Source of the DNA: an uncultured Oscillospiraceae bacterium
Lineage (GTDB): Bacteria; Bacillota; Clostridia; Oscillospirales; Oscillospiraceae
Length of the DNA: 64,000 nucleotides
Reading direction: 5' to 3'
NCBI GenBank assembly: GCA_947626265.1
Contig: CANQRM010000012.1
Location: forward strand, 23,539-87,538
Both the position numbers and the translations under genes were made by a program. The notes under the pieces were generated by a model. That model was not told where the DNA came from. It made no database searches and worked only from the letters and a program-made list of their open reading frames with translations. This document shows, piece by piece, positions 1 to 9,782 of this stretch; positions within the stretch are counted from its first letter, which is position 1; each line of letters opens with the position of its first letter.

Positions 1-847
1 AGTTCTTTGGAGTATCCCGCAGCGGCTATTATTCTTTTGTCAAGCGACTGGGAAAACCAGAGGCAGATGCAAACCTTGCAAAAGCTATCCAAAAATGTCA
101 AGATAGCTGCGACAAGACATACGGTTACCGCCGCGTGTGGCGCTGGCTGGAGGTGCAAGGTATCCACAAGAACAGGAAAACCGTTCTCAGAGTCATGAAG
201 AAGTATGGATTGTTATCTGAGATCCGCCGCCACAGGAAGTGGGTACAGATGGGCCAGCAGGTCCACAAGTATGCGAACCTTCTGAACAGACAGTTTCATG
301 CGGACAGGCCCAACAGCAAGTGGGTGACAGACATCTCATATATCCATACAGGCCAAGGCGTGTTGTTCCTGTCCATGATCCGGGATCTCTATGACAATAG
401 CATAGTGGCCTACAAAACAGCGACACAACAGACCGTGAACCTTGTCCTGGATACGATACGGCTGGCAATGAAGAAGGAGAAAAAGAAGGTCGCCGCGGAG
501 TTGCACCTCCACAGCGACCAAGGATTTCAGTACACCACACAAGCATACTTTAACCTGACACAAGAATACGGCATAACGCCGTCTATGTCAAGGCGCGGGA
601 ACTGCTATGACAATGCTATGGCTGAAAACTTCTTCTCCATCCTCAAGACAGAGTGCATTTACAGGCACAAGCCGAAAACCTTCCGGGAGGCCAATGAACG
701 CATTGACAACTTCATCCACTTCTACAACCATGAGCGCATCCAGTTAAAGACTGGAGTGGCGCCGCTCTCGCTGCGCCACTCCGCTTAATTCCTATTCCTA
801 CGCAGGGACCTCTTCTTTTCCCTGTCTACTTTCCCTGGGGCAGTTCA
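1..847 (+). mobile_element. IS3-family insertion sequence, right part; right end probably at ...GGGGCAGTTCA (nt ~847)
   Basis: OrfB followed by ...tactttccctggggcagttca, which resembles IS150-group termini (TGAACTGC... on the other strand). Confidence 0.7.
3..788 (+). CDS. IS3-family (IS150-like) transposase OrfB, 5' truncated by window edge
   Basis: Frame is open from nt 3 (FFGVSRSGYYSFVKRLGKPEAD...). rve/DDE-type motifs: KWVTDISYI, LHSDQGFQY, SRRGNCYDNAMAENFFSILKTE, YNHERIQ. Confidence 0.93.
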   Translation, partial: FFGVSRSGYYSFVKRLGKPEADANLAKAIQKCQDSCDKTYGYRRVWRWLEVQGIHKNRKTVLRVMKKYGLLSEIRRHRKWVQMGQQVHKYANLLNRQFHADRPNSKWVTDISYIHTGQGVLFLSMIRDLYDNSIVAYKTATQQTVNLVLDTIRLAMKKEKKKVAAELHLHSDQGFQYTTQAYFNLTQEYGITPSMSRRGNCYDNAMAENFFSILKTECIYRHKPKTFREANERIDNFIHFYNHERIQLKTGVAPLSLRHSA

Positions 848-1040
848 CTTTAAAAACAAAGATAACTTTCAACTAGACATGGCAATCGTTGACCTAAATG
901 GAATAATTATAGTATGGCAAATCAAAAAAGCAATTGTTGCAGAGTTGCCTTCAGAAGAAACAAATCAACATCTAATTGCACATCATATGGATGCTTTGTC
1001 AAAACTATCTAAACACCACCAATACGACTATCAGCAATAG
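848..1040 (+). pseudogene. 3' remnant of an unknown gene cut by the IS3 element
   Basis: Frame open from the IS edge: HFKNKDNFQLDMAIVDLNGIIIVWQIKKAIVAELPSEETNQHLIAHHMDALSKLSKHHQYDYQQ*, with no start. Confidence 0.5.
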
Positions 1041-1061
1041 TAATATCCAGCGAACTGAGTT

Positions 1062-3620
1062 TCATGGATCTGTTTGAATCCTTAATTCAATTTTCGTCGC
1101 ATCCCGAGAATAATTAATCACATCATTTCTATAGGTCGAAATAATGCTATAAAAAGCATCTGAGGCAAATAATTGTTTATTAGCAAATAAGTCGAACATT
1201 TCATATATCATATCCTTTTTCTCCTGATTTTTCATATCTAATGTACGAATGCGCTTATAGCAACCATTTAGATAGCAGAGAAGCTTTCCTGAAATATAAT
1301 CCGGAAAATAGGGAATACGCAACGAGCGATCAGAGCCGTCTTCATCAAAGCCAGGAAAGTCCGCTTCTATATGTCCAGGTATTCTCCAATTATTAATAAA
1401 TCGAATTATCGCCTTAGTTAAATCAGGTAATGCCTTATCAGCTTCAATGGGAAGAAGATCCTGAGCGAGTAAGACAAGGCTTATACGGGTAATCAGATTT
1501 GCGTAATCTGAGCACATTTTCCCATTCTCATTACCATCCCTTTCAATTAAAGAATTGAAATAATCATTGAAAAGCCTTATGTATTCATCCGAATTTAACC
1601 CTAACAAACTCATCATACTTATATCAGCATAACACTCTGAGTAAAGGGAAATAATTGCATCAATATTGTCCCATATATCATTGTTATTTGACCACCTCAG
1701 AAGTTCGGCCCTTCTAGTTAAAAACCTATCATATAATATGATAGCCTGCTCATAGTTTTGGGAGCTTGAACTAATATAGTCTTGAACTATTAATTCAAGA
1801 GCAGCCTTGTCTTGAAGTGCACCCATAATCCCATCATACAGTTCATATTTTATCTTTTCAAGGCTCTTCAAGTCAACTGTTCCGCTATTTGTTGCATTTT
1901 TCTCAATCAAAGACCTCAATCGAGCTGAATATAAGTTGAGAGTAGCAATATCCCACTGCAACCCAAGAAGTGAAACAAGCAAGAACACCGCAGTATCAAG
2001 AAGCGATGAGCGCCTTGAGGCGCGGTTTCTGGTTGTGCTACCACTGTGGTGAGAGACCTCATGAATGAGATCACAAGCAACATCAAATGGACTATATATT
2101 AAAGATAGTGGAATCTCTACATATAGAAGCCGGCTATTATCCATTTCACCGTTTGTGTTGAACCAATCGTGGATTGTAATATTGGTACATAAACACGGAT
2201 TTAGGAGAAACGAGTAGGTCTGAAGATCGCAGTCCTCTTCCCCAACCTCACGCTGCTTCAAGTATTCTGCACAACTGGTCACTAGCGCTAAATCATACTC
2301 CAATATACCAGATGGGATATCAACGATGCGGGGCCATATCTCCGGCGACTGAACAAGCGAATTTTCGAGTCTCGATGTATATTCAATAATATTGACAAAT
2401 CCCGCAAGGAACTGATTAATGTCCTCTTCACACCACTCCCATTTATCTATCGGCAACAAAAGCCTTTCAATCACTTGGTGCAGGGGGACAGCCAAGATAT
2501 AACAAAGCTGACGCAAAATACTATTCTTACCAATAGAAATCAACGCATTGAGCACCTCATTCAGCGGCTGTAACCAAGACACTTCAAGTGGGTTAATATT
2601 AATCTTTGACAATTGTATCTTAAGCCGCTTGTAGAAGACGCTTATGACATCTTCAGCAACAGAACTGCCCTCTTCTTGTGTTTCAATGATTTCTGGCGGT
2701 TGAATGTCCCTATTATCAATACCAATTCTTGATATGATATCATCTATTGCATACCTCAAGGATCTCCTTGTCGAACCAAGAAGGAAATGATATAGTTGGC
2801 ACATATCATATGTGGTAATCCCACTGAAAACAACATTGATGTCCTCTGGCCCAGTAACAATTACAGGCGGCGGAAAAGAGTGCGAAGTGTTAAGATTTTC
2901 CCAAAAATTTTGAAGCTCTTGTAGCATCTTATCGCAGGCAGACGAACTTTTCACGGACAACCGCATAGATAAGAACTGAATATCATCGTTTTTTAGGGTA
3001 GTGGGAGTCGAAATAATTGTGCCGTATTCAATACAACATACACTGTATGTATCACCAATCTGATCATTTTTATACAGCTTTCCCATCGCCTGAAGCAATG
3101 GAGTTATCGTCTGCGCACGAAGTATAACCACCACATCCGTCAAATCAATTGTTCGGTATTGCTCATATATATACCCGGTAGATAGATTGTTCCAACGCTC
3201 TTCCTGAGATAAAGATGTAAACGAGCTACCAAGAGATGACGATATACTTTCTTCCAAAGAAAGCTGTTGAGGGGTATTCCCATTCACTCTGGTAACAATC
3301 ATAAACGCTGCGGGCGTAGACCAAAACTCATCCACTGCGACAATATGATCCACCGGGTACTCACGCATAAGATATGTATGCTGATAAAAGGAATCATTCT
3401 TTTGATCATCACAGGTCATTTGATTGGTATTTCCTCGAAGCTTATCCAAGGGGACAGCACGCCCACCATCATCATTATCAATACGGGCTACATAAAGCCA
3501 GTTAAACGGTCCAAGAGTAAACCAAACCCGACCGCCGCTAATGTCTGGCCTATCATTTAGCCCTCGTTCCATGTTCAACTCACGAACGTCTACTAAAAAG
3601 CTATTGTTGTCTACCATCAT
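1062..3620 (-). CDS. Large protein of unknown function with HEXXH zinc-peptidase-like motif
   Basis: 852-aa ORF; ...FDVACDLIHEVSHHSGSTTRNRASRRSSLLDTAVFLLVSLLG... contains HEVSH. Confidence 0.85.
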   Translation of the reverse strand: MMVDNNSFLVDVRELNMERGLNDRPDISGGRVWFTLGPFNWLYVARIDNDDGGRAVPLDKLRGNTNQMTCDDQKNDSFYQHTYLMREYPVDHIVAVDEFWSTPAAFMIVTRVNGNTPQQLSLEESISSSLGSSFTSLSQEERWNNLSTGYIYEQYRTIDLTDVVVILRAQTITPLLQAMGKLYKNDQIGDTYSVCCIEYGTIISTPTTLKNDDIQFLSMRLSVKSSSACDKMLQELQNFWENLNTSHSFPPPVIVTGPEDINVVFSGITTYDMCQLYHFLLGSTRRSLRYAIDDIISRIGIDNRDIQPPEIIETQEEGSSVAEDVISVFYKRLKIQLSKININPLEVSWLQPLNEVLNALISIGKNSILRQLCYILAVPLHQVIERLLLPIDKWEWCEEDINQFLAGFVNIIEYTSRLENSLVQSPEIWPRIVDIPSGILEYDLALVTSCAEYLKQREVGEEDCDLQTYSFLLNPCLCTNITIHDWFNTNGEMDNSRLLYVEIPLSLIYSPFDVACDLIHEVSHHSGSTTRNRASRRSSLLDTAVFLLVSLLGLQWDIATLNLYSARLRSLIEKNATNSGTVDLKSLEKIKYELYDGIMGALQDKAALELIVQDYISSSSQNYEQAIILYDRFLTRRAELLRWSNNNDIWDNIDAIISLYSECYADISMMSLLGLNSDEYIRLFNDYFNSLIERDGNENGKMCSDYANLITRISLVLLAQDLLPIEADKALPDLTKAIIRFINNWRIPGHIEADFPGFDEDGSDRSLRIPYFPDYISGKLLCYLNGCYKRIRTLDMKNQEKKDMIYEMFDLFANKQLFASDAFYSIISTYRNDVINYSRDATKIELRIQTDP

Positions 3621-5192
3621 TCAATACTCCATGTATATCTTAATCAAACTATAAACATGTTCAATCGCTTCATTCACTTCTGTAGCGGCTGGTAAATTAG
3701 GTCGATCCCAAAAAATATCTACAACACATTTGACTTCTTTTAACCATTCATATATTTCTCTTTGACAATATGATATGAATGGGGATATGATTAAATTATC
3801 TCTTAAGAGCATATCGCTGTATCGTTTCATATATTGAAATAAATTGCTTAAACTGTGATGCCCAGAGTTTTGAAAATAAAAACAGAGAGCGGACGACCAA
3901 ACAAAGAAAACAAAACTATTAATGTTTATAATATCACTTTCGTCTTCAAGAGTGGTATTGCTTACAGCACCGTTCCTGTCTTTTTTGCGTTTAAGGTAGA
4001 GTTGGTTCGCGTGTATAATAGCATTATAAATTTCGTCCATGCAGTTGTGGAACGCTAAATTATTGACAACCTCAAAACTTTCCGACAACTTCTTCTCTTT
4101 AATCACGTTGTCGTACTCACTTGTCACCCAAGCCGAAATAAAGCAGATAAGCATTCTATTTCTTTCACAATAGCATATACCCGGTAAGTTCCCATCTGTA
4201 GCATCGTGCATTGAAAACCGAGATAAAATGCTCCCCCACAGCGATTTAAGTGAAAACGAGTCACTCAAATCAAATGAAATAGTTGCTCGCCCTGGGGAAG
4301 AGGAAACTGTACCATCGATTAAGTAATAGGGAAAAATAAAGCTCCCCAGAGTACTGTTTTTCTGCATTACATTCGGAAGTGTGCAAATAATCCTGTTGAC
4401 TAAGCGATATGTCTCTCTAACCTTTACTCTGAGCTGAGGAGATGTTCTTCTACCATCTTGGCTTACATATCGCTGAGTCCACCGATTCAACATCCAACCT
4501 GCAGGGCAATTGAAATACCACGCTGAAGAATATGCAAGATCATTAATTAGACATTCTAATTCAATAGTGTCCCACTTCGGCTGGTGTGACTGCGACCAAG
4601 CATCCTTAATACAATTCTCCAAATGTCTATACGTATTCATTTTTCTGACGGTCTGCCGCAGTAAGAAGTCATACGTCATAGACAAAACGTAAATAATCTC
4701 GAAAAATAACCCAAGAAAATTGGCAATCATAATGCTTAATATCCACTTACTGTCAATCGGGGCATCACTTGAACAGAATGAACATATCCCGGCTGAGATA
4801 GCCATAAAGATAATATTGGCAAAATAATGAGGATATTTACTCCTATAAACAACTCCTATTTCTATTCCACATTCAGTATCATGTGCAGTATTAAGAAGCC
4901 AAGCAAGTAATGTCACGAGTAAGCCACTGTAAGTAAAGACAGTAGCCAAAGCTCGCAAATGTTCCCTTACTGAACTAGCAACAACGGAGGTATCCTTTAT
5001 CATCTGGTCTGCATTGAATAAAAGCACAATAAGATATATGGCAAACACTACAATCCCTAAGCAACGAACAACCCAAAAAAAACTTCCAGATCGGTTGATT
5101 CTCTTAAGAATTGATTTGAGCAATAGTTCATATCTTGACGGCATAACGTTCTCTCTATACACATAATCAAAGCCCGGCAAGCCGGGCTTCAA
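3621..5192 (-). CDS. Membrane protein of unknown function
   Basis: 523-aa ORF abutting the 852-aa ORF. Several hydrophobic segments in the N-terminal third (VVRCLGIVVFAIYLIVLLF, ALATVFTYSGLLVTLLAWLL, IIFMAISAGICSF, ILSIMIANFLGLFFEIIYVLSM). Confidence 0.85.
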   Translation of the reverse strand: MKPGLPGFDYVYRENVMPSRYELLLKSILKRINRSGSFFWVVRCLGIVVFAIYLIVLLFNADQMIKDTSVVASSVREHLRALATVFTYSGLLVTLLAWLLNTAHDTECGIEIGVVYRSKYPHYFANIIFMAISAGICSFCSSDAPIDSKWILSIMIANFLGLFFEIIYVLSMTYDFLLRQTVRKMNTYRHLENCIKDAWSQSHQPKWDTIELECLINDLAYSSAWYFNCPAGWMLNRWTQRYVSQDGRRTSPQLRVKVRETYRLVNRIICTLPNVMQKNSTLGSFIFPYYLIDGTVSSSPGRATISFDLSDSFSLKSLWGSILSRFSMHDATDGNLPGICYCERNRMLICFISAWVTSEYDNVIKEKKLSESFEVVNNLAFHNCMDEIYNAIIHANQLYLKRKKDRNGAVSNTTLEDESDIININSFVFFVWSSALCFYFQNSGHHSLSNLFQYMKRYSDMLLRDNLIISPFISYCQREIYEWLKEVKCVVDIFWDRPNLPAATEVNEAIEHVYSLIKIYMEY

Positions 5193-5250
5193 AAAATAGA
5201 CGTAAACACCCCTTTGAAAATGGGATACAACTTAATAGGAGCAGACGTGT

Positions 5251-5469
5251 TCAGCCTCCACCCTCGTGATCTGATAGTTGTTGATAAACCTCATCTAAAG
5301 AAAGATTTATACAATTGTTCAAGCGATTTCGCGCATGAAAATCATCACGAGGTATGAATTGCCCTGGAGTTCTCCTAACAGTCTGCATATCATTTCTCTG
5401 AGCGTAATTCACGAATGCCTTTGGAGCAAAGGCTTTACCAATCAAGCTTGCGCTTGGTAGCATACTCAT
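5251..5469 (-). CDS. Small hypothetical protein, first gene of the operon; start chosen inside the 118-aa ORF
   Basis: AGGTGG-TAAA-ATG precedes MSMLPSASLIGKAF...; the promoter -10 overlaps the upstream ATG at 5607, so the longer start is unlikely. Confidence 0.5.
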   Translation of the reverse strand: MSMLPSASLIGKAFAPKAFVNYAQRNDMQTVRRTPGQFIPRDDFHARNRLNNCINLSLDEVYQQLSDHEGGG

Positions 5470-5595
5470 TTTACCACCTAAAGACAACGAACCACTCCCA
5501 AACTCCCCCCATAGAGTCAAGAGCCCCTTGCCCACTCCTTTCCGTTTATTGGTTGTGCGGCTTACGGTACTCGCTAACGAAAAAACCGCTGATTT

Positions 5596-5624
5596 ATTGT
5601 ACCACATCTTTTACACATTGTAAA
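5596..5624 (-). promoter_or_regulatory. Sigma70/SigA-type promoter
   Basis: On minus strand TTTACA - 17 nt - TACAAT, just upstream of the 5469-1062 operon. Confidence 0.6.
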
Positions 5625-5789
5625 GAAAAATTTTAGGAAACAAAAGCTTTTGTTGCAAAGTTCACAAAAATCCCGTAGGCAAGATGCGCAGTCGCCCTTC
5701 CCTCGTTGCACTCAAGACACCATATGGAGCACAATAGAGCCCCAGGACAATATAGTCCTTTTTCTTATATTTTGACAACAGCCTGATAC

Positions 5790-6100
5790 CCATACGTACT
5801 TTCCAGTTTATGCCAGCAGATACTGCCCATACTCAGTCATTTTGATTTCCTCCCCATGCTACGGAGTTGTGCGGCATCAATGAACCCACGCCTCCAAGCA
5901 ATCTCCTCAATGCAGGACACATAGAACACTTTTCGCTCCTGGATGGTCTCCACAAGTTCCGCAGCCTTCAGTAACCCCACTAGTGTGCCCGTATCCAGCC
6001 AGGTCATTCTCTGCCCAAACGTAATCACATGCAGTTCACCCATGTCCAGATGTGCCTGATTCACTGCCGCAATCTCTATTTATCCCCGTGCAGATGGTTC
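5790..6100 (-). pseudogene. rfbA: C-terminal fragment of glucose-1-phosphate thymidylyltransferase
   Basis: [67 protein letters not shown] aligns with the C-terminus of intact RfbA at 43724-44599; TEYGQYLLA follows in another frame. Confidence 0.8.
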
Positions 6101-6468
6101 TTCCCGCCGCCGGATGATATTCAACGTTTTGGCCCGGAACCAGGAATGACCACACGAAGAACATCTCGTTCCTGATGGACAGAAACGGCAGTTGGAGCCT
6201 GTCCCCGGCATATGATGTCACCTACGCATATAATCCGGACGGTATGTGGACCGGACACCATCAAATGACCATAGACGGGAAGGTGGATGGCATCACCAAA
6301 GAGGACTTGCTGGCCTCTGCAAAGCACATGGGGCTGCGAAAAGCAGCTGCGGAAAAAGCAATAGCCGCAGTTATGGACAGCATCTCAAAATGGCCGGAAT
6401 ATGCTGAAAAAGCAAAGTTAAGCGACCAAGCTCAGTATAGGCTAAAGCAGGGTTTCGCTTCAATTTGA
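6090..6468 (+). pseudogene. HipA C-terminal fragment (frameshifted)
   Basis: Near-identical to 56700-57049 of the intact hipA; 1-nt insertion (ccaggaatgacc vs ccaggatgacc) breaks the frame. Confidence 0.85.
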
Positions 6469-6761
6469 GCCCGCATCAGCAGTATCCAAGCGACATGGTC
6501 ATTCAAATAGCCCCTATCCATGAGTTGCCAGTTCATTGATGAGTACTTCTATGTATGGATTTGGATGACCTCTGTCACCCGGCCGACTATGACGCCTTTG
6601 CCACGAGGCCGGTTCATATGCCACCAGAGGAAACGTTTACCACTCAATGTAACAGGTAGTGTAAGAACGCCAAACTTTTCTCTTTCACAATTTAACCCAT
6701 TGACAAACGTATTTCCGTGTGATAACGTCATATCAAACTTGGGGCGATATGGAGGTTTAAC

Positions 6762-7007
6762 ATGAAGTCAACTGGGATCGTCCGAGAGGTGGATGAGCTC
6801 GGGCGTATTGTGTTGCCCATTGAGCTGCGCCGCACCATGGACATTGCGGTACGCGATCCCCTGGAGGTTTACATGGCCGAGAATACGGTCATATTGAAAA
6901 AGCATCAGCCTGCGTGCGTATTCTGCAACAGTTATAAAGACCTCACCAGCTATAAAGGAAAGAATGTCTGCTCCTCATGCGTTGCCGTTCCGCTCAAAAT
7001 GGCATAG
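6762..7007 (+). CDS. AbrB/SpoVT-type transcriptional regulator with C-terminal CxxC pair
   Basis: MKSTGIVREVDELGRIVLPIELRRTMDI... plus CVFCN...CSSC. Confidence 0.92.
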   Translation: MKSTGIVREVDELGRIVLPIELRRTMDIAVRDPLEVYMAENTVILKKHQPACVFCNSYKDLTSYKGKNVCSSCVAVPLKMA

Positions 7008-7049
7008 CTGGCTACATCAGACTACACTTATTCCCTTGGTTTCTTCATA

Positions 7050-7075
7050 GCGTCCGCCTTCTGGCGGGCGCTCTT
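7050..7075 (+). terminator. Rho-independent terminator after abrB copy 1
   Basis: gcgtccgcc-ttct-ggcgggcgc followed by ctcttttct. Confidence 0.7.
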
Positions 7076-7173
7076 TTCTATTCATTCGGTGTCTTTCTGA
7101 AATATATAGGCGTCACAGATTGAAGCGCACACTGCTTATCATTATGCCAGCGCCGGAGGCAGGCCACTGACGA

Positions 7174-7790
7174 TCAGTAGTACATCAGCCCGGGCATCTT
7201 TGCCAGGTCGCGGCCGTCGCAGGGCATCTTCAAATCGCCCATGAGCACTGCATAGGTGAGCGCTTTTTTCCGTATCTTTCCCGCACAGCCTCCACGGCAT
7301 CCTACAGTCGTTCCCTGCGCTCTATGCACTGCGTGTCCACAAACAATGATAACTGGTCCGGCGTCTCTTGCAGCACCAAATTGGTGGTACGCACGGTGAC
7401 AGCCCGGACCTTTGTTGTCCATGGGTACCGTTCGCAGAACAGCTTATATGCGCCGGAAACTATCTCGCTGGGCAGCTGCGTCATAAACGGCAGATGCCCC
7501 CTGTACTGGGTGCCCATGAGGTCATTGCCGCGGACCCAAAGCTCCACGCCTCGCGCTGTCAGGCCGTGGACACGTAGCCGGTGCCCAATGTCCTGGGACA
7601 GCTCCAGAATCACCTTCCATACCTCCTCCCTGTTCAGCAGATCCGCCACACAGGTGATACCGTGCCCGATGGATTTGAACGGCGACTCATAGTCCTTATG
7701 CATGACCCGAGAGGTATCCGTCCCGCTGGCATATCGCCAAAGCGCTAGGCCGTTGACGCCCACCCATGAGCCGCTGGAATAATTACGGGT
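7174..7790 (-). pseudogene. Y-family DNA polymerase (DinB/UmuC-like) C-terminal remnant, frameshifted
   Basis: MGVNGLALWRYASGTDTSRVMHKDYESPFKSIGHGITCVADLLNREEVWKVILELSQDIGHRLR... and, in another frame, KKALTYAVLMGDLKMPCDGRDLAKMPGLMY. N-terminal catalytic region absent. Confidence 0.75.
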
Positions 7791-7851
7791 CCGCGCCTAC
7801 TATATCCCCTATGCTGGGTTTATTGAAATTATACACGCACGTCTCGGCTAA

Positions 7852-8535
7852 TTAATTGAAAACAATGCTCAGCAACTCTCTCAGATCATGAATTATATAG
7901 TTTATCTTTATATCGCTATCAAACACTTGCATGTTCGGGCTATACCAACATGTATCAATTCCCGCATTTATGCCACCTTGAATGTCAGATGTAAGAGAAT
8001 CACCGACAATTAAAATATGATCATCCTGTGTGCAACCAATAATTTTAAATGCTTCAGCGAAAAACCGAGGATCAGGTTTCGCATATCCTACTTCCTCAGA
8101 AATAACCAAAAAAGACATATACTTTCCAATCTCAGAATTCTGAATTCTAGCAATTTGTGTGGGTCCTACGCCGTTAGTCACTATGGATAAATTGGTGCTA
8201 GCATATAAGATTTTGCATACTTCGCCAGCATATGGCATAAGCCAACATTGATTTTGAAGACTAAGTTGATATATGCGCTCCGCATCCATTCCATCAATAA
8301 CATATCCCAAAGAATCAAACAGTATTTTGAAACGTTGCGACTGTACACTTTCTTTTGAAAGAACACCTTTCTCAAATTGATGCCATAGAGCATGATTTAT
8401 AATCAGATACTTCTCATAAATTGTCTCGGTGAAATCAATCCCGTAATGATGCAACACATTTGAAAAACTATGGAATTGTGCCGCATCAAAATCCAACAAT
8501 GTATTATCTGCATCAAATAAAATATAATTATACAT
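7852..8535 (-). CDS. HAD-superfamily hydrolase, YjjG-like nucleotidase
   Basis: ILFDADNTLLDFD, IVTNGVGPTQIARI, YAKPDPRFF, LIVGDSLTSDIQGGINAG. Confidence 0.85.
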   Translation of the reverse strand: MYNYILFDADNTLLDFDAAQFHSFSNVLHHYGIDFTETIYEKYLIINHALWHQFEKGVLSKESVQSQRFKILFDSLGYVIDGMDAERIYQLSLQNQCWLMPYAGEVCKILYASTNLSIVTNGVGPTQIARIQNSEIGKYMSFLVISEEVGYAKPDPRFFAEAFKIIGCTQDDHILIVGDSLTSDIQGGINAGIDTCWYSPNMQVFDSDIKINYIIHDLRELLSIVFN

Positions 8536-8552
8536 AGCAACACCAACTTTAA

Positions 8553-9782
8553 TTAATACAGTATTTCAAACCCTTTATTTCTCTGCTTTTTAGAATACTC
8601 TAATAAATATGAATATCTCTTCTGTCTTATTTTTTGCTCAATAATGCCAACTGAATTTTCAATTGATCGAATAGTGTCAAACAACACCTTGTCTTTCCCG
8701 CAATAATAGTCAAGGCAAAGTACCTGAATATAGTCCAGTTTTTGCGCCTCTGAAAAAATGCCAACTTGATACAATTGGTTTAAAAGGGCATCTTTTGCTT
8801 TTTCTAAAGTTTCTATTAGTAGTAAATACAATGACAAGGCACGATTCAACTTTTTTATTGCAGTTTCTATATCTCTACTCACATGCTTGCTTTCGACATC
8901 CTGGACTAAATAAATGAATGCATTAACCTGCTCAATAAAGTTTTGCCAATCTGAATCTTGACTTAATGCATATATTTCATTCCACTCCATGTCGCAAATT
9001 GCGTTATACAGAGATTTATAAGATTTTGAAAGGAGACTGATTAACCACTGCCCGGTTAACTGATTTAGTATTAAAGAAATAGGAACTGCGTTACTCGTAT
9101 TTGCGTTTGCAACAGCAAATGCTCTGTCCAAAATTGTGGATACAATTAATCGTTCCTGTTGGCTAGGGTTAAATTCTTCAATTACTTTGTCCTCGACAAC
9201 AGCCCGTTGGAACAGGTTGTTACGGTCTAGAGAACAAGCTTGAATTCGGTTTGCAATACCAGTAAAAATAATTCGTCTATTTGGTTCTAAAGCTCTGCAT
9301 ATATCATCATAATGCAATTCTATAGAGCGGCTCACTTCCTCTCTAAAAAGAGTATCTGTGTCGTGCTGCTTTCCAATATAAATATCTGAACCATTAATTG
9401 AAAGGTATTCTGGAATGTATATGCCAAAAAAGTTTTCTGGTCTCCCACTTTCGTATGCTTGGTGTTCAAAGTGTCCCAATAATTGCTCTTCAGACATCCC
9501 TTTCGAAAGGACTTTCTTTCGATTGTTAAAATAATTAACAGGGTTCCCCTTATGTTTCTCATCTAACTGTAGCTGGATTATTCCACACTTCCAAAAGTCA
9601 TCTAGCTTCTTCAGCAGAGTTGTCGTATTGGACACTTTGATGCACGCTGGCACAGACATGCATAATTTATCCCGAGCAAAAATCAGCAAATCGAAACGGA
9701 GGCGTAGAGCGAGTAAATCAAAACTTTGATGCCCACTTGTAACTTGGTCTAGATAGTCAATATAAAACAACATTGTATTCAC
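8553..9782 (-). CDS. Hypothetical protein (409 aa), directly upstream of the YjjG-like gene
   Basis: Long ORF, 17-nt gap to the next gene, no recognised family. Confidence 0.75.
   Translation of the reverse strand: MNTMLFYIDYLDQVTSGHQSFDLLALRLRFDLLIFARDKLCMSVPACIKVSNTTTLLKKLDDFWKCGIIQLQLDEKHKGNPVNYFNNRKKVLSKGMSEEQLLGHFEHQAYESGRPENFFGIYIPEYLSINGSDIYIGKQHDTDTLFREEVSRSIELHYDDICRALEPNRRIIFTGIANRIQACSLDRNNLFQRAVVEDKVIEEFNPSQQERLIVSTILDRAFAVANANTSNAVPISLILNQLTGQWLISLLSKSYKSLYNAICDMEWNEIYALSQDSDWQNFIEQVNAFIYLVQDVESKHVSRDIETAIKKLNRALSLYLLLIETLEKAKDALLNQLYQVGIFSEAQKLDYIQVLCLDYYCGKDKVLFDTIRSIENSVGIIEQKIRQKRYSYLLEYSKKQRNKGFEILY

Noticed and set aside
5744-5768. Short hairpin aggac-aatata-gtcct followed by TTTTT
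   Set aside because: Only a 5-bp stem; could be a terminator but too weak to call.
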